Notes: a model not told the origin generated them from the letters alone. A stretch of DNA of 64,000 bases from Capillidium heterosporum (GCA_016630905.1 WBMQ01000011.1:1240001-1304000); one strand, 5' to 3'. Shown: positions 1-12,050, counted from the first letter of the stretch. Made by a program: numbers and translations.

Positions 1-1772
1 TAGCTCGGTTGCCAAAGCTATAGTAAAATCTGAAAGGGAAATGTTCCATTTATACCTACACTAGCTTAATTTAGAGATATGGGAACTCGATAAGTTTTTT
101 AAAGTCAAAATATCTATTTAGAATAAAGCATAAGGTAATGAGTAGCTATAATTTATATATTTCTCAAAGCACCTAGAGGTTGAAATAAGAAGGTAGGGGA
201 CAAATCTTCCCAAATAATAACTTCGTTCCCAGGGAACAAGAAAAGGCTACCAGACAGCAATGGGTCAAGGTCTAGCCAAGAAATGGCTTCTTCTACAAGT
301 CAGTCCTTCATATGCGAAATACTAAAATCCTTCAAGTGATGGGAAAAGAATAAAAAATATTGGAAGTGATTCCAGTTAAAGGAAGCAGCAGAATTATCCC
401 GAAGCCTATTATGAAGGCTTAGACTCCATAATTTATGGATAGACATAAGTGTGCTTGTAAAAATAGCTGTATCAAAAGATCCTAGTACTCAGGGTGTCCA
501 TGACATCTCATTAAAAATCATGAAAAGTTAGCGAAACTAGTGACCTGGGACTGTGTAGAAAGGAGGATTTCCCACCCTCATAACTTGTTGAGGAAGTCCG
601 ATAAGTTCTCAAAAGCCCTACTGTAGGCATTCAAGTTTTTCCATATTCAAATGCAGCCAATTAATTAACTAGTATACTTCTTGCTATTAAAAACAATCAA
701 TACTCAAATAGCTGGATGGCTTACTATCCAAACATAGCTGACTTGCACCTGTTCCCTTAAATGCAATCCTTATCTATTGCTTGACTCCTTGGAGAAACTT
801 TCAAGGTGGATATGTTTCTAAAAAGGTAAAGGATCTTAGACAGTGGGATTCAAGTATCATTGGTTTTATTGAATCGATAGTAGTTTTGGTGGCTTGCTAT
901 GTGGTTTTGTTGTTGGCATTTAATATATATAAGCATGTGTATATTTGGATATTGTAGGCTAGGTTATGTATTAGCACAAGGCCAATTACCATGTTAAGTT
1001 AACGTAATGTATGTACATTTATTAGATAGCTTCACTCCTTCAGCCTCTTATATATATGGATCTAACCTTTCATCTTCTATATGTAAAATTATATCATTGT
1101 TGTAAATAACATATAATGCTTTACTGGTATTACCGGAGTTAACGAATTTGAAGTCCTTATTGACCATGGGTTTCCAAACTTCTTTATAAAGAAATGATCC
1201 CAAAACTGTGCTTTGTAAGCTGCTAACTAACTTATTTCGAATTTATTAAAAGACAAGCTACAACTTATATCCATCCAATATATTAAGCCTGATAGAGAAA
1301 TTGAATGTTATTGGCTTATAAAGCAATAGCCAGAACATCTCAAAAAATAATATAACTTAAATTGGAACATACTCCAAGAACGAAAAAGAAGTAAAGCTAA
1401 ATTTTCTCCGAGCATCTCAAGGAGTATCTTTCTGAGAATAAAGGGAAAGGAGGCCTGAACTCTACTTACAGTTTACAAGATAACAACAAATGGGTACTCA
1501 ACACTATAAGCACTGATAAACCTTCCTTTGATATGCAAACGAAACATGGAACACACTTCAACTCCCAGCACCGAATAGGAAGAATTGTTACCAATTTAGA
1601 GCAGGTTTGCAATACTCCAGCCAGTATTAGATACGAGAAATTTGCCTTTTTCGAATGAGCTAATATATCGATTTAGTAATTACAAGCTAACTAACTATTA
1701 AAAGTAGAGTCCTACCCTAACCTTCCTTTCATTTTTCGACTCGATAGCTTTTATCCCAAATAAAGAAGATTG
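1..1772. other. AT-rich intergenic DNA, no gene seen
   Basis: I found no open frame with coding character, no tRNA-like structure and no repeat in this stretch. The last 100 bases should hold the promoter and leader of the ABC transporter, but no clear TATA box is visible close to its ATG. Confidence 0.5.
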
Positions 1773-4700
1773 ATGTTTGACAAGAAAGATAAACTGAAGG
1801 CGGAGGCTGCCGTCGAGGTTACCGACACCACTCAAGAGAATGCAGCTGCCGAGGCCCCAAAGCCAGTTCCCCTGGGAAAGCTTTACCAGTATGCCACCCC
1901 ATCCGACAAACTCCTGCTCCTGGTCGGCGTAGTCATGGCTTTGATTGCCGGCTGTGGGTTACCTTCCAGCGCCCGTTTCTTTGGGCAGATCATCGACGCT
2001 GTCACCAAATACCAACAGAAACGTATCGACACAGCTCAGCTCTACGTCGAAGTTGACTATATAGGTTCGGTGCACGCCTACCTAGGTCTGAGTGTCTTCC
2101 TAGCCTCGTACATCTCTTCAGCCTGCTTCACCTACGTCCATGAACGCCAGATCCACCGCATCCGCCAAGAGTACTTGAAGGCGATCCTACACCAGAATAT
2201 CGCCTACTTTGATAACTTGGGTGCTGGTGAAATCACCACAAGAATTACAACTGACACCAGCTTAATCAACGATGGTTTGGGCAAGTTACAATCGATTCTA
2301 CACAACATTTCGTCTTTCATTGTAGGTATCGTCATTTCATTTGTAGCTCAATGGAGGGTAGCTCTGGCTGTAATCACTGTTCTACCCGTAACCTTTGTTA
2401 TAGCCGGTGGTATGACCAATATCTCCGGGGCTTTAAGTACCCAGGCGCTAGACATCTATTCCAAGGCAGGCACCTTAGCTGAGGAAACTATCGTAAGTGT
2501 TCGTACTTGCCTAGCATTCAACAAACAAGCCAAACTATCTAACATCTACGATGGCTTGCTGAATGAAGCTGAGGTCCACAACCGAAAGAAAGTTGTAGTT
2601 CTATCGATTGGTACCGGTTTCTTCCTGTTCGTTATTTACTGCGCCTACGCCATTGCCTTTTACTACGGTGGTCAGCTCTTGAGCTGGAATTTGATGACCT
2701 CTGGGCAAGTTATGGAGGCCTTTGTTGCGATTATCTTTGGTATACTGTCACTATACCAGGCCTTACCCTACCTAGTCAACGTTGGACAGGCTCTAGGCGC
2801 CGGAACTAAATTGTTTGAAGCCATTGAACGCGTCCCCGACATTGATTCCAAGAAAGCAGGCACTAAGCTCTCTAACGTAAAGGGTGAGCTAAGCTTCAAC
2901 AATATTAAATTTAGCTACCCTTCCCGACCCGACGTCGCCATCTTCACCAACTTCAGTTTGAGAGTCGAGTCAGGAACTTCGATAGCTCTCGTTGGTAGTT
3001 CAGGCTCTGGAAAATCAACGGTAGTGCAGCTTCTGGAGCGATTTTACGATCCCGAAACTGGCAGTGTAACTTTGGATGGTCATGACCTCAAGACTTTGGA
3101 TGTGAAATGGCTGCGTCAACAGATCGGTCTCGTCAGCCAAGAACCCACCCTATTCTCTGGTAGCATAGCTCAAAATGTCGCTGTTGGATTGATCGGTACC
3201 CAGTTCGAACACAACTCATTGGAAGATCAAATGGAAAGCATCAAGGAAGCCTGTAAAATGGCCAATGCCCACGACTTCATATCCAACTTACCCCAGGGAT
3301 ATAACACCCAGGTCGGTGAGCGAGGCTTCCTATTATCCGGTGGACAGAAACAACGTATTGCCATTGCACGAGCCATCATTAAAAACCCAAAAATTCTACT
3401 ATTGGACGAAGCTACCTCCGCCCTCGATACCAAGAGCGAAGTTTTGGTCCAGGAAGCTTTGGACAAGGCAAGCCGAGGCCGTACCACCGTCACCGTTGCC
3501 CACCGTCTAAGCACTATCAAAAACGCCAATCAGATTGTCGTCCTAGATAAGGGCACCATCGTAGAAGTAGGTACCCACGACCAACTTATGGAGAATAGTG
3601 AAGGGAACTACCGAAAGCTGGTCCTGCTCCAATCAGTCCAAAAATCCAAGGTTGAGAAGGTAACTCAGGTGAGTCAGGTCGAAAATTTACAAGCCATCGA
3701 CCTGACCGACAAGAGCAATAAGAGCAAGACTGGAAGCAACATTGAGATGCTGCCCATGCAGACGAGAAGTGAGACTTTCAATTTGGAATCGGGAACCCAG
3801 AACCGACCTGCCCAGCTTTCGACTTTGACCATTTTCGGAAAACTTTACTCCATGATTTCCTCCGAATTCCTGCTGATCTTAATTGCCACCATCGGCACCA
3901 CCATCCTGGGTCTTAACCATGCTGCTATATCCATCATCACTTCGACTCTATTGGATGTGTTTGCCAAAGTAGGTGATGCCTTGATGAGTGATGTATCCTT
4001 CTACGCCTTACTCTTTTTCATCGTAGCCATTGCAGTAGGTTTAGGTCAGCTGACTTCCTTCTACGGTTATGGCATCTCCTCTGAAGTGTTATCCACTCGC
4101 TTAAGATCCAACTCCTTCAAAGCTATCTTGCAACAGGAGGTTGGTTGGTTCGACCATGACGACAATTCTACTGGTAAATTAGTAACTGCTTTGAGTGAAG
4201 CCCCTCAGAACGTCCAAGGATTCAGTGGTACCGCCTTAGGTCCTCTGTTGAACTCGGCTATCTGCCTGGTCTCCACTTGTATCGTCGGTCTAGCCTTTGG
4301 TTGGAAGTTGGCCTTGGTACTTATGGCCTGTCTACCCCCTTTCTTATTCGCCGGATATCTAATTATCGTTCTCATCAAACATTCCGGTAACCGTAACAAG
4401 GCAGCTTACGCCAAGTCAGCTGAAATGGCCTGCGAGAATGCCACCTCCATTCGTACCGTAGCTGCCCTTACCAAAGAAGACCACATCTTCCAACAGTATG
4501 TTGACCTCTTGGACGCCCCCCTCAAAGATGGCTACAAGGCTGCCTTCACTACGACGGCCATCTACGGTCTATCTCAGTCTTCCTTCTTTTGGATCAACGG
4601 TTTGGCCTTCTGGTACGGTGGTAGATTGGTAGCCGACAACGAGTACACGATCCAAACCATGTTTACTGTTTTCATGGCTTTGACTACCGGTGCCAACAAT

Positions 4701-5585
4701 ATCTGTACCGTAATCGCCAACTCCCCCGACATGCACAAGGCCTACGACTCGGCCAACTATCTCTTCCATCTCCTGGGACGTAAACCCCTCATTGATTCCT
4801 CCGATGCTGGCCAGGGTAAGAAAATCCAACCCAACCAGATCAACGGCTCCATCAAGTTTGATAACGTCCAGTTCAGCTACCCAACCCGTAGCTCCATCCA
4901 AGTACTCAAAGGTTTGAATTTTGAGGTGCAACCCGGTCAATTCGTCGCTTTAGTCGGACCTTCCGGCTGTGGTAAGAGTACGGTTATCAATTTGTTGGAG
5001 CGTTTCTACGACGTCAACGGTGGTAAGGTTATGATTGACGGTGTAGATATCCGCGACTATCACCTCCCTTCCATTAGAGATTGTATCTCCCTTGTAGGAC
5101 AGGAACCTTCGCTATATGACCTATCTATCAAGGAGAACATCACGTTCGGTGCTCGATCTTTCGGTAACATCCCTACTCAGGCCGAAGTTGAAAGTGCAGC
5201 TAAAGCGGCTAATATTCATGACTTCATTTTAACCCTGCCTCAAGGATACGACACGATCATCGGTGGTAAGGGCAGTCAACTCTCTGGTGGTCAGAAACAA
5301 CGTATCGCAATCGCTAGAGCTCTCATTCGCAATCCCACCTTACTTCTTTTGGACGAAGCTACTTCGGCCTTGGATGCTGAAAGTGAGAAAGTCGTCCAGC
5401 AGGCTTTGGACAACGCCAAGCAAGGTAGAACTACTGTTGCTATTGCCCACAAGTTGGCGACAGTCAAGAACGCCGATCTCATTTTGGTTTTGAAAGATGG
5501 TGTCGTCGCTGAAAAGGGAACTCACAACCAATTACTCGAATTGGGTGGCATCTACGCCGATATGGCCAGTCAGCAGATCCTCTAA
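1773..5585 (+). CDS. ABCB-family full ABC transporter (MDR/P-glycoprotein type)
   Basis: A single intronless frame of 1270 residues with the TMD-NBD-TMD-NBD order of full ABCB exporters. The first ATG is at 1773; an in-frame TTG just before it is not a credible start. Transmembrane domain 1 covers about residues 47-340. NBD1 has Walker A GSSGSGKST near 408, signature LSGGQKQR near 520 and Walker B ILLLDEATSALD near 540. TMD2 covers about 695-985. NBD2 has Walker A GPSGCGKST near 1061, the same signature near 1169 and Walker B LLLLDEATSALD near 1188. All ATP-site motifs are intact in both halves, so it should be an active ATP-driven exporter of lipids or xenobiotics at the plasma or an internal membrane. 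The substrate cannot be read from sequence; a Ste6-like pheromone exporter is possible. Downstream glutathione S-transferase genes would fit a detoxification neighbourhood, but that is inference. Confidence 0.97.
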   Translation: MFDKKDKLKAEAAVEVTDTTQENAAAEAPKPVPLGKLYQYATPSDKLLLLVGVVMALIAGCGLPSSARFFGQIIDAVTKYQQKRIDTAQLYVEVDYIGSVHAYLGLSVFLASYISSACFTYVHERQIHRIRQEYLKAILHQNIAYFDNLGAGEITTRITTDTSLINDGLGKLQSILHNISSFIVGIVISFVAQWRVALAVITVLPVTFVIAGGMTNISGALSTQALDIYSKAGTLAEETIVSVRTCLAFNKQAKLSNIYDGLLNEAEVHNRKKVVVLSIGTGFFLFVIYCAYAIAFYYGGQLLSWNLMTSGQVMEAFVAIIFGILSLYQALPYLVNVGQALGAGTKLFEAIERVPDIDSKKAGTKLSNVKGELSFNNIKFSYPSRPDVAIFTNFSLRVESGTSIALVGSSGSGKSTVVQLLERFYDPETGSVTLDGHDLKTLDVKWLRQQIGLVSQEPTLFSGSIAQNVAVGLIGTQFEHNSLEDQMESIKEACKMANAHDFISNLPQGYNTQVGERGFLLSGGQKQRIAIARAIIKNPKILLLDEATSALDTKSEVLVQEALDKASRGRTTVTVAHRLSTIKNANQIVVLDKGTIVEVGTHDQLMENSEGNYRKLVLLQSVQKSKVEKVTQVSQVENLQAIDLTDKSNKSKTGSNIEMLPMQTRSETFNLESGTQNRPAQLSTLTIFGKLYSMISSEFLLILIATIGTTILGLNHAAISIITSTLLDVFAKVGDALMSDVSFYALLFFIVAIAVGLGQLTSFYGYGISSEVLSTRLRSNSFKAILQQEVGWFDHDDNSTGKLVTALSEAPQNVQGFSGTALGPLLNSAICLVSTCIVGLAFGWKLALVLMACLPPFLFAGYLIIVLIKHSGNRNKAAYAKSAEMACENATSIRTVAALTKEDHIFQQYVDLLDAPLKDGYKAAFTTTAIYGLSQSSFFWINGLAFWYGGRLVADNEYTIQTMFTVFMALTTGANNICTVIANSPDMHKAYDSANYLFHLLGRKPLIDSSDAGQGKKIQPNQINGSIKFDNVQFSYPTRSSIQVLKGLNFEVQPGQFVALVGPSGCGKSTVINLLERFYDVNGGKVMIDGVDIRDYHLPSIRDCISLVGQEPSLYDLSIKENITFGARSFGNIPTQAEVESAAKAANIHDFILTLPQGYDTIIGGKGSQLSGGQKQRIAIARALIRNPTLLLLDEATSALDAESEKVVQQALDNAKQGRTTVAIAHKLATVKNADLILVLKDGVVAEKGTHNQLLELGGIYADMASQQIL

Positions 5586-6058
5586 GTTTTGTGAGTGTGC
5601 AAATTTTCTAATCCTTAGTATATAAAATATTTTAGTTGTTTTATTATAAGTGTAGTTATGTTTTATTTATATAGTAGGTTTATACCCACATATTTTATAC
5701 ACTGATACTTCAATTCAACAGCGGATATGTGAACATTACATTTACTTACTCAAAGTAAATATAGCAATAGACAATTACTTTAATGTATCTTGACATATCA
5801 ATATGTATTATGAATTTCAAGTGCCATAAGGCTCCATTGATAAAGTTTATCTATTGAGCTACGGAGCTCTGATATGAACATATATTTTTCTAATATAAGG
5901 AATCTGGCAATCATGCTTTTTGACCTATGAATTTGAAAGTGAAACGCAATGACGTTCAATAGCAATTTTATCAGATTTGCAAAGTTTATTAGGTTAAAAT
6001 GTTTGTGCAAGCTTATGAAGTACAGTTTTGGAAACAATGAAATAGAGCTACTATCCGC

Positions 6059-6620
6059 ATGTGTAATTTGATTAACGAAACTAGAGGACACGTTTTATAT
6101 TTTGCATTGAGATCGTCGACGGCTCTTGAAATTAAAGGTATCGACTTTCAACTTATCAGTTTATCAATTTCAGATAGCAATATATTTCCAAACTCAGGTA
6201 CCTTTTTGCAACTTCAAACTAAGCTTTTGAACATGTTCCTCCTATCTAATATTGAACAGTGAGTAAGTTCTCTATAATCATTTTGAACCATCATACCAAT
6301 TTATACGATTTTAAACTTATAGCTTTCCATTTATATGAATCTTTTCTCGATGGTAAATCCCAAGGTAAATTTATCACCGATTACTTGAGCACTTCCGAAT
6401 AGTATTTATAGATGTTTATAACCATGCCTCAGAAATGTAGTAAATGTATCTTGTAAAAATCAAGAGTAATGTTTTCAAATGACTTTGGAACACTTACATC
6501 CCAATCCAACATTATTTTATAGATGTAGAGAAGTTTTCGGAAATTTTCGTTGCTATTTTCATTATACTAAAATGAACTGCTTAGTAAATCTAATAAGTAC
6601 TTTGATTTGTAAAATTGTAA
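6059..6620 (+). pseudogene. Decayed glutathione S-transferase-like copy (GST-A)
   Basis: The start of this stretch translates to a sequence that aligns with the N-terminus of the neighbouring GST-like genes: a NLINETRG segment, then ALRS..ALE and the diagnostic KGIDFQL. About 150 bases further on, FITDYLS matches the SITDYLEV segment of the next copy. Near 6470 a fragment matching ATKESMFNATLEE of the intact gene is recognisable. Stops and frame changes separate all three pieces, and the initial residues are altered (the SPFAW active-site patch reads LYFAL). It is the most eroded member of the tandem array at 6.0-9.5 kb. Confidence 0.6.
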
Positions 6621-6953
6621 GCCAGGGAGGAAATTCCGTTGTACGATTTGAACCATATGTCAAAATCAATTACTTGTAGTATCAATGTTAGTTATGGCTT
6701 ATTTCCTCAAATTTAGACTCAACTTCAATTATTAATACATCCCAATTGTACGATTATACCTGTGCCTACCTAACCGGAATAGTATCGAAAGAAGTTCGAT
6801 CCCAAATTGCACTACGCATCAAATCGACTTCTTATCAATATATATGCCTTATTGGCCATTCTTTTTAGATCTTGACAACCCATTTTATGATAGCTGAAGA
6901 CACATAAAGTCAAGCCAACCTCTTTGAATCTAACAAACTTTGAAAGCAAAACT

Positions 6954-7723
6954 ATGGTTCAGGTATACGATTTAGTTAATGTGAAGGGAAGACACTTCAG
7001 TCCCTTTGCCTGGAGATCGTTGATGGCTCTTAAGCACAAGGGTATCGACTTTCAGCTTTCTGGTTTAACTTTCTTTGAGATATGCGACCAGATTCCTAAG
7101 TCCAGGTACCTTTTTAATAATCATACAACTTTTTATTTACTTAAGACCCATCTAGCAATGGGCAGTGGGATAAAACCCCCTTAGTAAGTTTACAACAGTG
7201 AATCTATCACCGACTATTTGGAAGTACGCTACCACAATAACTTCCTATTCCTCAATAGTAAGCCCTTTATCAAGTTCGTATCCAGCCACCTGAGCATCTA
7301 CGCCAAACTCCTATTCCAGATGGTCTGCATTAATTAGTATGATTCTTTATCAGAGGATGACAAGGTGTACTTCTGCAAGAGTCATGAAGCATATTTTCAA
7401 ACCACTTTGGAGGACTTCACTTTTCAGCCTGATTCTTACTTCATCGAGGTGGAGAGAATATTGCAGCCTTTTGTTGCCACTTTAAAGATAAGCAACTTCT
7501 TGGGGAGAGATGCACGTAAATTTTTATTTAGCATCCAAATATATATATTTATAATGTAGCTACTTATGCCGACTTTGTGTTGTTCAGCCATATGATGTGG
7601 GTCTACAACACCTCGGATCAAGTGTTTAAACGTACCTTCTCCAAGTATAAGAGCCAAACCCTGTTTCAGTACTTTGATAGGATATCCAGTCTATTCGTTG
7701 GATACACTAAACAGTTTCAATAA
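6954..7723 (+). pseudogene. Glutathione S-transferase-like pseudogene (GST-B)
   Basis: This copy opens with an intact ATG and a GST N-terminal (thioredoxin-fold) exon including SPFAWRSLMALKHKGIDF, ending at a donor at 7106. The next exon resumes with YNSESITDYLEVRY, but no splice acceptor in the gap restores the frame: each AG candidate leads to the wrong frame or a quick stop, and the segment equivalent to VPLVVFDDG of GST-C is missing. A TAG (within CIN-stop-YDSLSEDD) interrupts the all-alpha domain. The final exon after an intron at about 7516-7559 is preserved to the stop and ends GYTKQFQ, matching GYARQFQ of GST-C. Deletion plus nonsense mutation make it non-functional unless the assembly is wrong. 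Confidence 0.7.
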
Positions 7724-8730
7724 AAACAGGTTAGATATTGGCTTATAAAAATTATTTATTTATTTTAAGCAACTATTTTCGAATTGATTTTAGTTCATAT
7801 CTATGATTTCATATAAACATTACTATCTTGTTATAAAATCAATAAAACTATAAAATTTATTTCCAATGCTCCTTGCCTTCATCTTGGCATTGTGACACTT
7901 CCTTCAGTTAAAAGCCATCTATATGATGGTATCTAAAGTTGTTTTTATTTAATAAAATCCCGAATATTAGGTTATAGTAGGTTTACATTGGATAAGAGTC
8001 GATTATGTTAGATTTATATGGACTGCAAGTACAATTTACTTTAAGCTGTAGCCCAATTCTAGACTTTAGGAAGGTTGATGGCAATGCTTTGAGTTGATTA
8101 CAGTAGGATTCGCAAATTAGTACAGCTGGGCGTGGATTACTTTGCATTTTATCGTATTGTCGACACCTGTCAATGCAAGCTTCAATCGAGATCCTTTTTT
8201 ACTCCATATTTAGGTCGAACTCCAACCTTTATCGACGAGCGTACTAAACTTGTATTACATTACGCTTCAGTAAAACTCCACATTCGCCCTTCGCTTCAGT
8301 ACCTTCAACATAGCACCAGCTTGTGCAAAGCTCAACTAACTTACCAATTCCTATATCTACAAAATGAATCAAGCCGAGGTATAGAGCATGGAGACAATCA
8401 TTTGAAGAATCCCAAGCGTCAAGCTCAACTTCGGTTTGTATTACTGGCTCTCAGCCATAATATCGACAGGACAACACCACTTTAAGCTCTTTGAAACTGG
8501 GGATATAAACAGCAACTATCTTAGTCCTACAGATTTGGTTGAGTTTTAAGACTAGTGTAACCCACATATTTTGCTTTTTACAACTCCTACTCAAATCACT
8601 GATCTTTTTGGCTTCAACCTAGCTCTTCCAAATAATGGCAAAAGAAATTGACGTCACTAACTCCACACTCCACAACAATTAGCCAAGCTCATAAAGATAT
8701 CTTTCAAGCTCTTTTTTATAGAATACATAG
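7724..8730. other. Spacer between GST copies, no supported gene
   Basis: A 117-codon frame at 8132-8485 starts at GTG and matches nothing I recognise. A different frame at about 8410-8545 also looks weakly coding-like. Neither has a start, splice sites or family motifs I can support. It may be an eroded gene; the end of the stretch serves as the GST-C promoter. Confidence 0.4.
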
Positions 8731-9508
8731 ATGGTGATCGAAGTTTACGATTTAGTCAACTGCAAAGGTAAGCACTTCTGTCCCTATGCTTGGCGTACCT
8801 TGATGGCTTTGAAACACAAGGGTATTGACTTTGATCTTAAAAGCTTAACTTTGACTCAAATTCATCAAATTATTCCCAAACTTTGGTAATTTATATGCCT
8901 GTAAATACATTTATATTTTTATACCTAGTAATAATCAAAACGACAAAGTACCTCTAGTAGTTTTTGACGATGGTGATTTCGTTTATGAATCAACAATTAT
9001 AAGTCAGCATTTAGAGCTAAAGTATCCAAATCCAAAATTGTTTCCCAACGGTGTACATTTTAGTAATTTTTTAATTCAATATTTGGATAGCTTTACCTCA
9101 GTTTTGTTTCGAACTGTTCTGTTAGATATCTACAACAGTTTAGCTTTGGAAGATAAGCAGTACTTTCGAGCTACCAAGGAATCGATGTTTAACGCCACTT
9201 TAGAAGAATTTAGCTTGAATTTCGAGACCAACAAGCTCAAAATTAAGAATTTATTTCAACCTTTCATAGATGTGTTAAAGGAGTTTGAATATTTAGAAGG
9301 GTGTCAAGGTACTTTTTACATTTTACTTGATTTTTAATTTTGAGCTATAATAGTCACTTATTCTGATTATATAATGTTTGGACATCTCATGTGGATACAC
9401 AATGTATCAAAGGTAGTTTTTAACTTTATACTGGAGGAACCGACTTTACTCAACTACTTTAAGGATATGTCGAGTTTATTCGAGGGGTATGCGAGACAGT
9501 TTCAATAA
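8731..9508 (+). CDS. Glutathione S-transferase-like protein with Cys active-site motif (GST-C)
   Basis: Three exons, 8731-8885, 8929-9308 and 9354-9508, give an uninterrupted 229-residue protein. Introns are 43 and 45 nt with GT/AG ends. The N-terminal thioredoxin-like domain begins VIEVYDLVN and carries CPYAWR at about residues 18-23, where the Cys sits in the position of the catalytic Ser or Cys of GSTs, as in omega-type enzymes. PLVVFDDG then ESTIISQHLE form the glutathione-binding turn and helix. The rest is the helical C-terminal domain, with YSDYIMFGHLMW near residue 182 as the usual C-terminal GST signature. It should conjugate glutathione or reduce mixed disulfides in the cytosol. It is the only intact member of the plus-strand tandem trio; GST-D and GST-E just downstream form a second subfamily on the other strand. 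Confidence 0.85.
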
Positions 9509-9755
9509 TCTATTTTAAGATAAAGTATTTGTATATAAGACTTTGATAAAAACAGTGTTTGTTACACTATTTTTATAGATTTTTGAATAAACTATAGTCT
9601 AATTTTCAAAGCTATAGTTTTAAGCATTGAATGGCTGCTGTTATGAATACATATGCTATATCTATCTACTAAACTCTAGTATCATTATGTCCACCACATC
9701 TATACATTGTCAGCTTATTCTACTATATATATGTTTAATAATATATCCACTTCTT

Positions 9756-10602
9756 CTAACTCCTTCCAAGAGCTTGATAGTTGTTGGGTCTTGTCAGCAA
9801 CCCTTCCAATTCTTGATTACATCTACTGAACCAAACTTTCAAAGTTGGATCTTGATTATCCATCAAATAAATATTATATCCCTCTGGATCACAAATCTCA
9901 ATACACTTGAACAAGGAAACTAAAATTATATCGCAATATCCAACTAAAAACATATGTTAATTGCCAACAATACCGATAAATTACTTACATTCTTCACCAT
10001 CGAAAAAGTGAGTTGTTTTCAAAGCTTTACGTATGGGCCCCAAGTCCTGCTCTGCCAACTTCAAATTTTGTACTGGGTCGCCAGCATAGATCAAAGGGTC
10101 ACAACCGAACCATATCTTTCGACTCTCTATGAAGTACTGTTTATCCTCTTCGCTCAATATGTTGATAGTAGTTGGGATAGAATGTTTGAACATGTGCATC
10201 AATCCATAAATTGAATATTCTTCCATAAATTTGGAGATTTGCCTACCAGTTTGAAATACTGGTGGAGTTGGGTACTTAGAGTCGATAATTTCACTTAGGA
10301 TGCTGGAATCACCTACGGAAGTACCATCTTCAAATTTTATAACTGGGACGCGGTCGTACCTACCGTTACTGTTAATGTTAGTTGAGGTTGGAGTAGTAAA
10401 CTTACGTTAACTTCTTTATAGTCGGTATAACTTGCTTCAAGGTCAAAGGTACGACCTTATAAGGAACTTTCTAAAATATAGCGTTATAACCACATATAAA
10501 AAATCAAGTTACCTTATATTCCAAAAGGATGATGATACGCCAAACGAAAGGACTAAAGTGAGTGAAATTGGTGTTTTCTACTAAGATATAAAGTTGGAGC
10601 AT
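9756..10602 (-). CDS. Glutathione S-transferase-like protein (GST-D)
   Basis: Four exons on the minus strand (10602-10513, 10470-10406, 10368-9989, 9943-9756) give 240 residues with no stop. Intron positions and exon lengths (90, 65, 380 and 188 nt) are identical to GST-E and GST-F, which supports the model. The N-terminal domain has FSPFVWR at about residues 17-23, with Ser in the catalytic position. VPVIKFEDG then GDSSILSEIID mark the glutathione site. The C-terminal helical domain holds YCDIILVSLFKCIE. It ends in TRPNNYQALGRS. A TATA-like CATAAATA lies about 50 nt upstream of the ATG (10651-10660 region). Expected role: glutathione transfer or thiol chemistry in the cytosol; the substrate is unknown. 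Confidence 0.88.
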
Positions 10603-11109
10603 CGTTTTCAACTTATGTAGCTTTAAAAGCTTTGTTTGGTGACCATCTGCTATTTATGACTTTTTATACGTCTAAAAAGACTGAAATGGTCCGAATATCT
10701 GATTAGTAATATAGAGGTAGAGACATATACCCTCTTTTTATAATACTCCAAATGGACTGCGGATTAGTCTAATAATATATTGCAATTTTTGGGTACCTAA
10801 TTTGGGAGTGCATCTTTCACTTTCATCTTTAAGAATGATGGTGCTACTTTTGAAAAAGCTTCAATACTGAAATTTGGTTATAAACTGCAAAGTAGATATC
10901 TAGCTCCAACGATATATGCAAAAATATACTAATAACTAGGTAATTACGAGGATGTTCAAAGTTTACAAACTGACGTTACCGAATATTAGATATCTTAAAG
11001 CTGCAAAGACGCAATCACTAACAGCTTGCTAAACTATATATATCAAAACTTTGGCAAAAAATATACAAAGTTTTATATTAAAAATTTAATAGAATCCTAC
11101 TGACTTTTG
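10603..11109. other. Spacer between GST-D and GST-E
   Basis: About 500 bases of AT-rich DNA separating the two minus-strand GST genes. It holds the GST-D promoter and the GST-E 3' region. I see no gene. Confidence 0.5.
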
Positions 11110-11981
11110 TTAATTTCTACCAAGGTTTCGATAGTCGTTGGGTCTCGTCAACAACCCGTCCAACTTCTGATCGCACCGTTCGTACCAAAGCTTCAAGGTG
11201 TCATCCTTGTTATCCACCATGTAAAGATTGTACCCTTCGACATCACAGATCTCGATCCACTTGAAGATAGAGATCAAGACTATATCACCGTACCCAACTA
11301 ATGGTATATATATTAGTAAGCGATAGAGTTAACAAAAAAGACTTACGTTCCTCCCCATCAAAGAACTTGGAGTGCTTCAAAGCCTTACGTATTGGTCCCA
11401 AGTCACGCTCAGCAAACTTCAAATTCTCTACTTGATCCCCTACAAAGGTAGTACAGTCGATACCGAACCAAACTTTTCGACTCTCCAAGTAGTAATTCTT
11501 ATCTTCCTCACTCAAAATATCTAAGGTGGAAGGAATAGTGTGTTTGAATAAGGAAGTCAAGTGATACATGAAGTACTCTTCCATAAATTTGGCGATTTGC
11601 TTGCCACTTTGGAATATAGGTGGTGAAGGGTACTTGGAGTCAATGACATCGCTTAATTTACTGGAGTCGCCGATGACGGTACCATCTTCAAATTTGATGG
11701 CGGGGACACGGTCGTATTCACCGTTACTAATTATGTTGTAAGTACCGAGATATTTCATTTAGGACTATAAACTTACGACAACTCCTTGATAGTTGGTACG
11801 ATCTGCTTCAAAGTTAAAGGTATGACCTTATATGGGACTTTCTATGTAGCTTTGATATAAATACCTAGTGTAATTTATAAAGTGATGTTACCTTGTACTC
11901 CAAGAGGACGATTGTACGCCAGACAAAAGGGCTAAAGTGAGTGAAGTTTTGGTTCTCAGCCAAGATGTAGAGTTCAAGCAT
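11110..11981 (-). CDS. Glutathione S-transferase-like protein (GST-E)
   Basis: Four exons on the minus strand (11981-11892, 11841-11777, 11726-11347, 11297-11110) give 240 residues. The exon lengths and phases match GST-D and GST-F exactly. The protein starts MLELYILAEN, has FSPFVWR in the thioredoxin-fold domain, AIKFEDGTVIGDSSKL at the glutathione-binding site, and the C-terminal domain with GYGDIVLISIFKWIE. It ends in TRPNDYRNLGRN. GST-E resembles GST-F at 33.8 kb especially closely, including the promoter block, so the two look like a duplication moved by about 22 kb. A TATAAATA lies 60 nt upstream of the ATG. Confidence 0.9.
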
Positions 11982-12040
11982 TGTTATAGATTTTACGTCT
12001 TTGTGTTTATTGTAAATAGACGTTTAAGAATTCAGTCACC

Positions 12041-12050
12041 TATTTATACC
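12041..12050 (-). promoter_or_regulatory. TATA box of GST-E
   Basis: Minus-strand GGTATAAATA, 60 nt upstream of the GST-E ATG. The same ten bases occur 58 nt upstream of the start position of GST-F, showing that the duplicated unit included its core promoter. Confidence 0.6.

Noticed and set aside
8132-8485. 117-codon open frame between GST copies
   Set aside because: It starts at GTG, has no family motif, and a different frame in the same place looks equally coding-like, so I could not support either.
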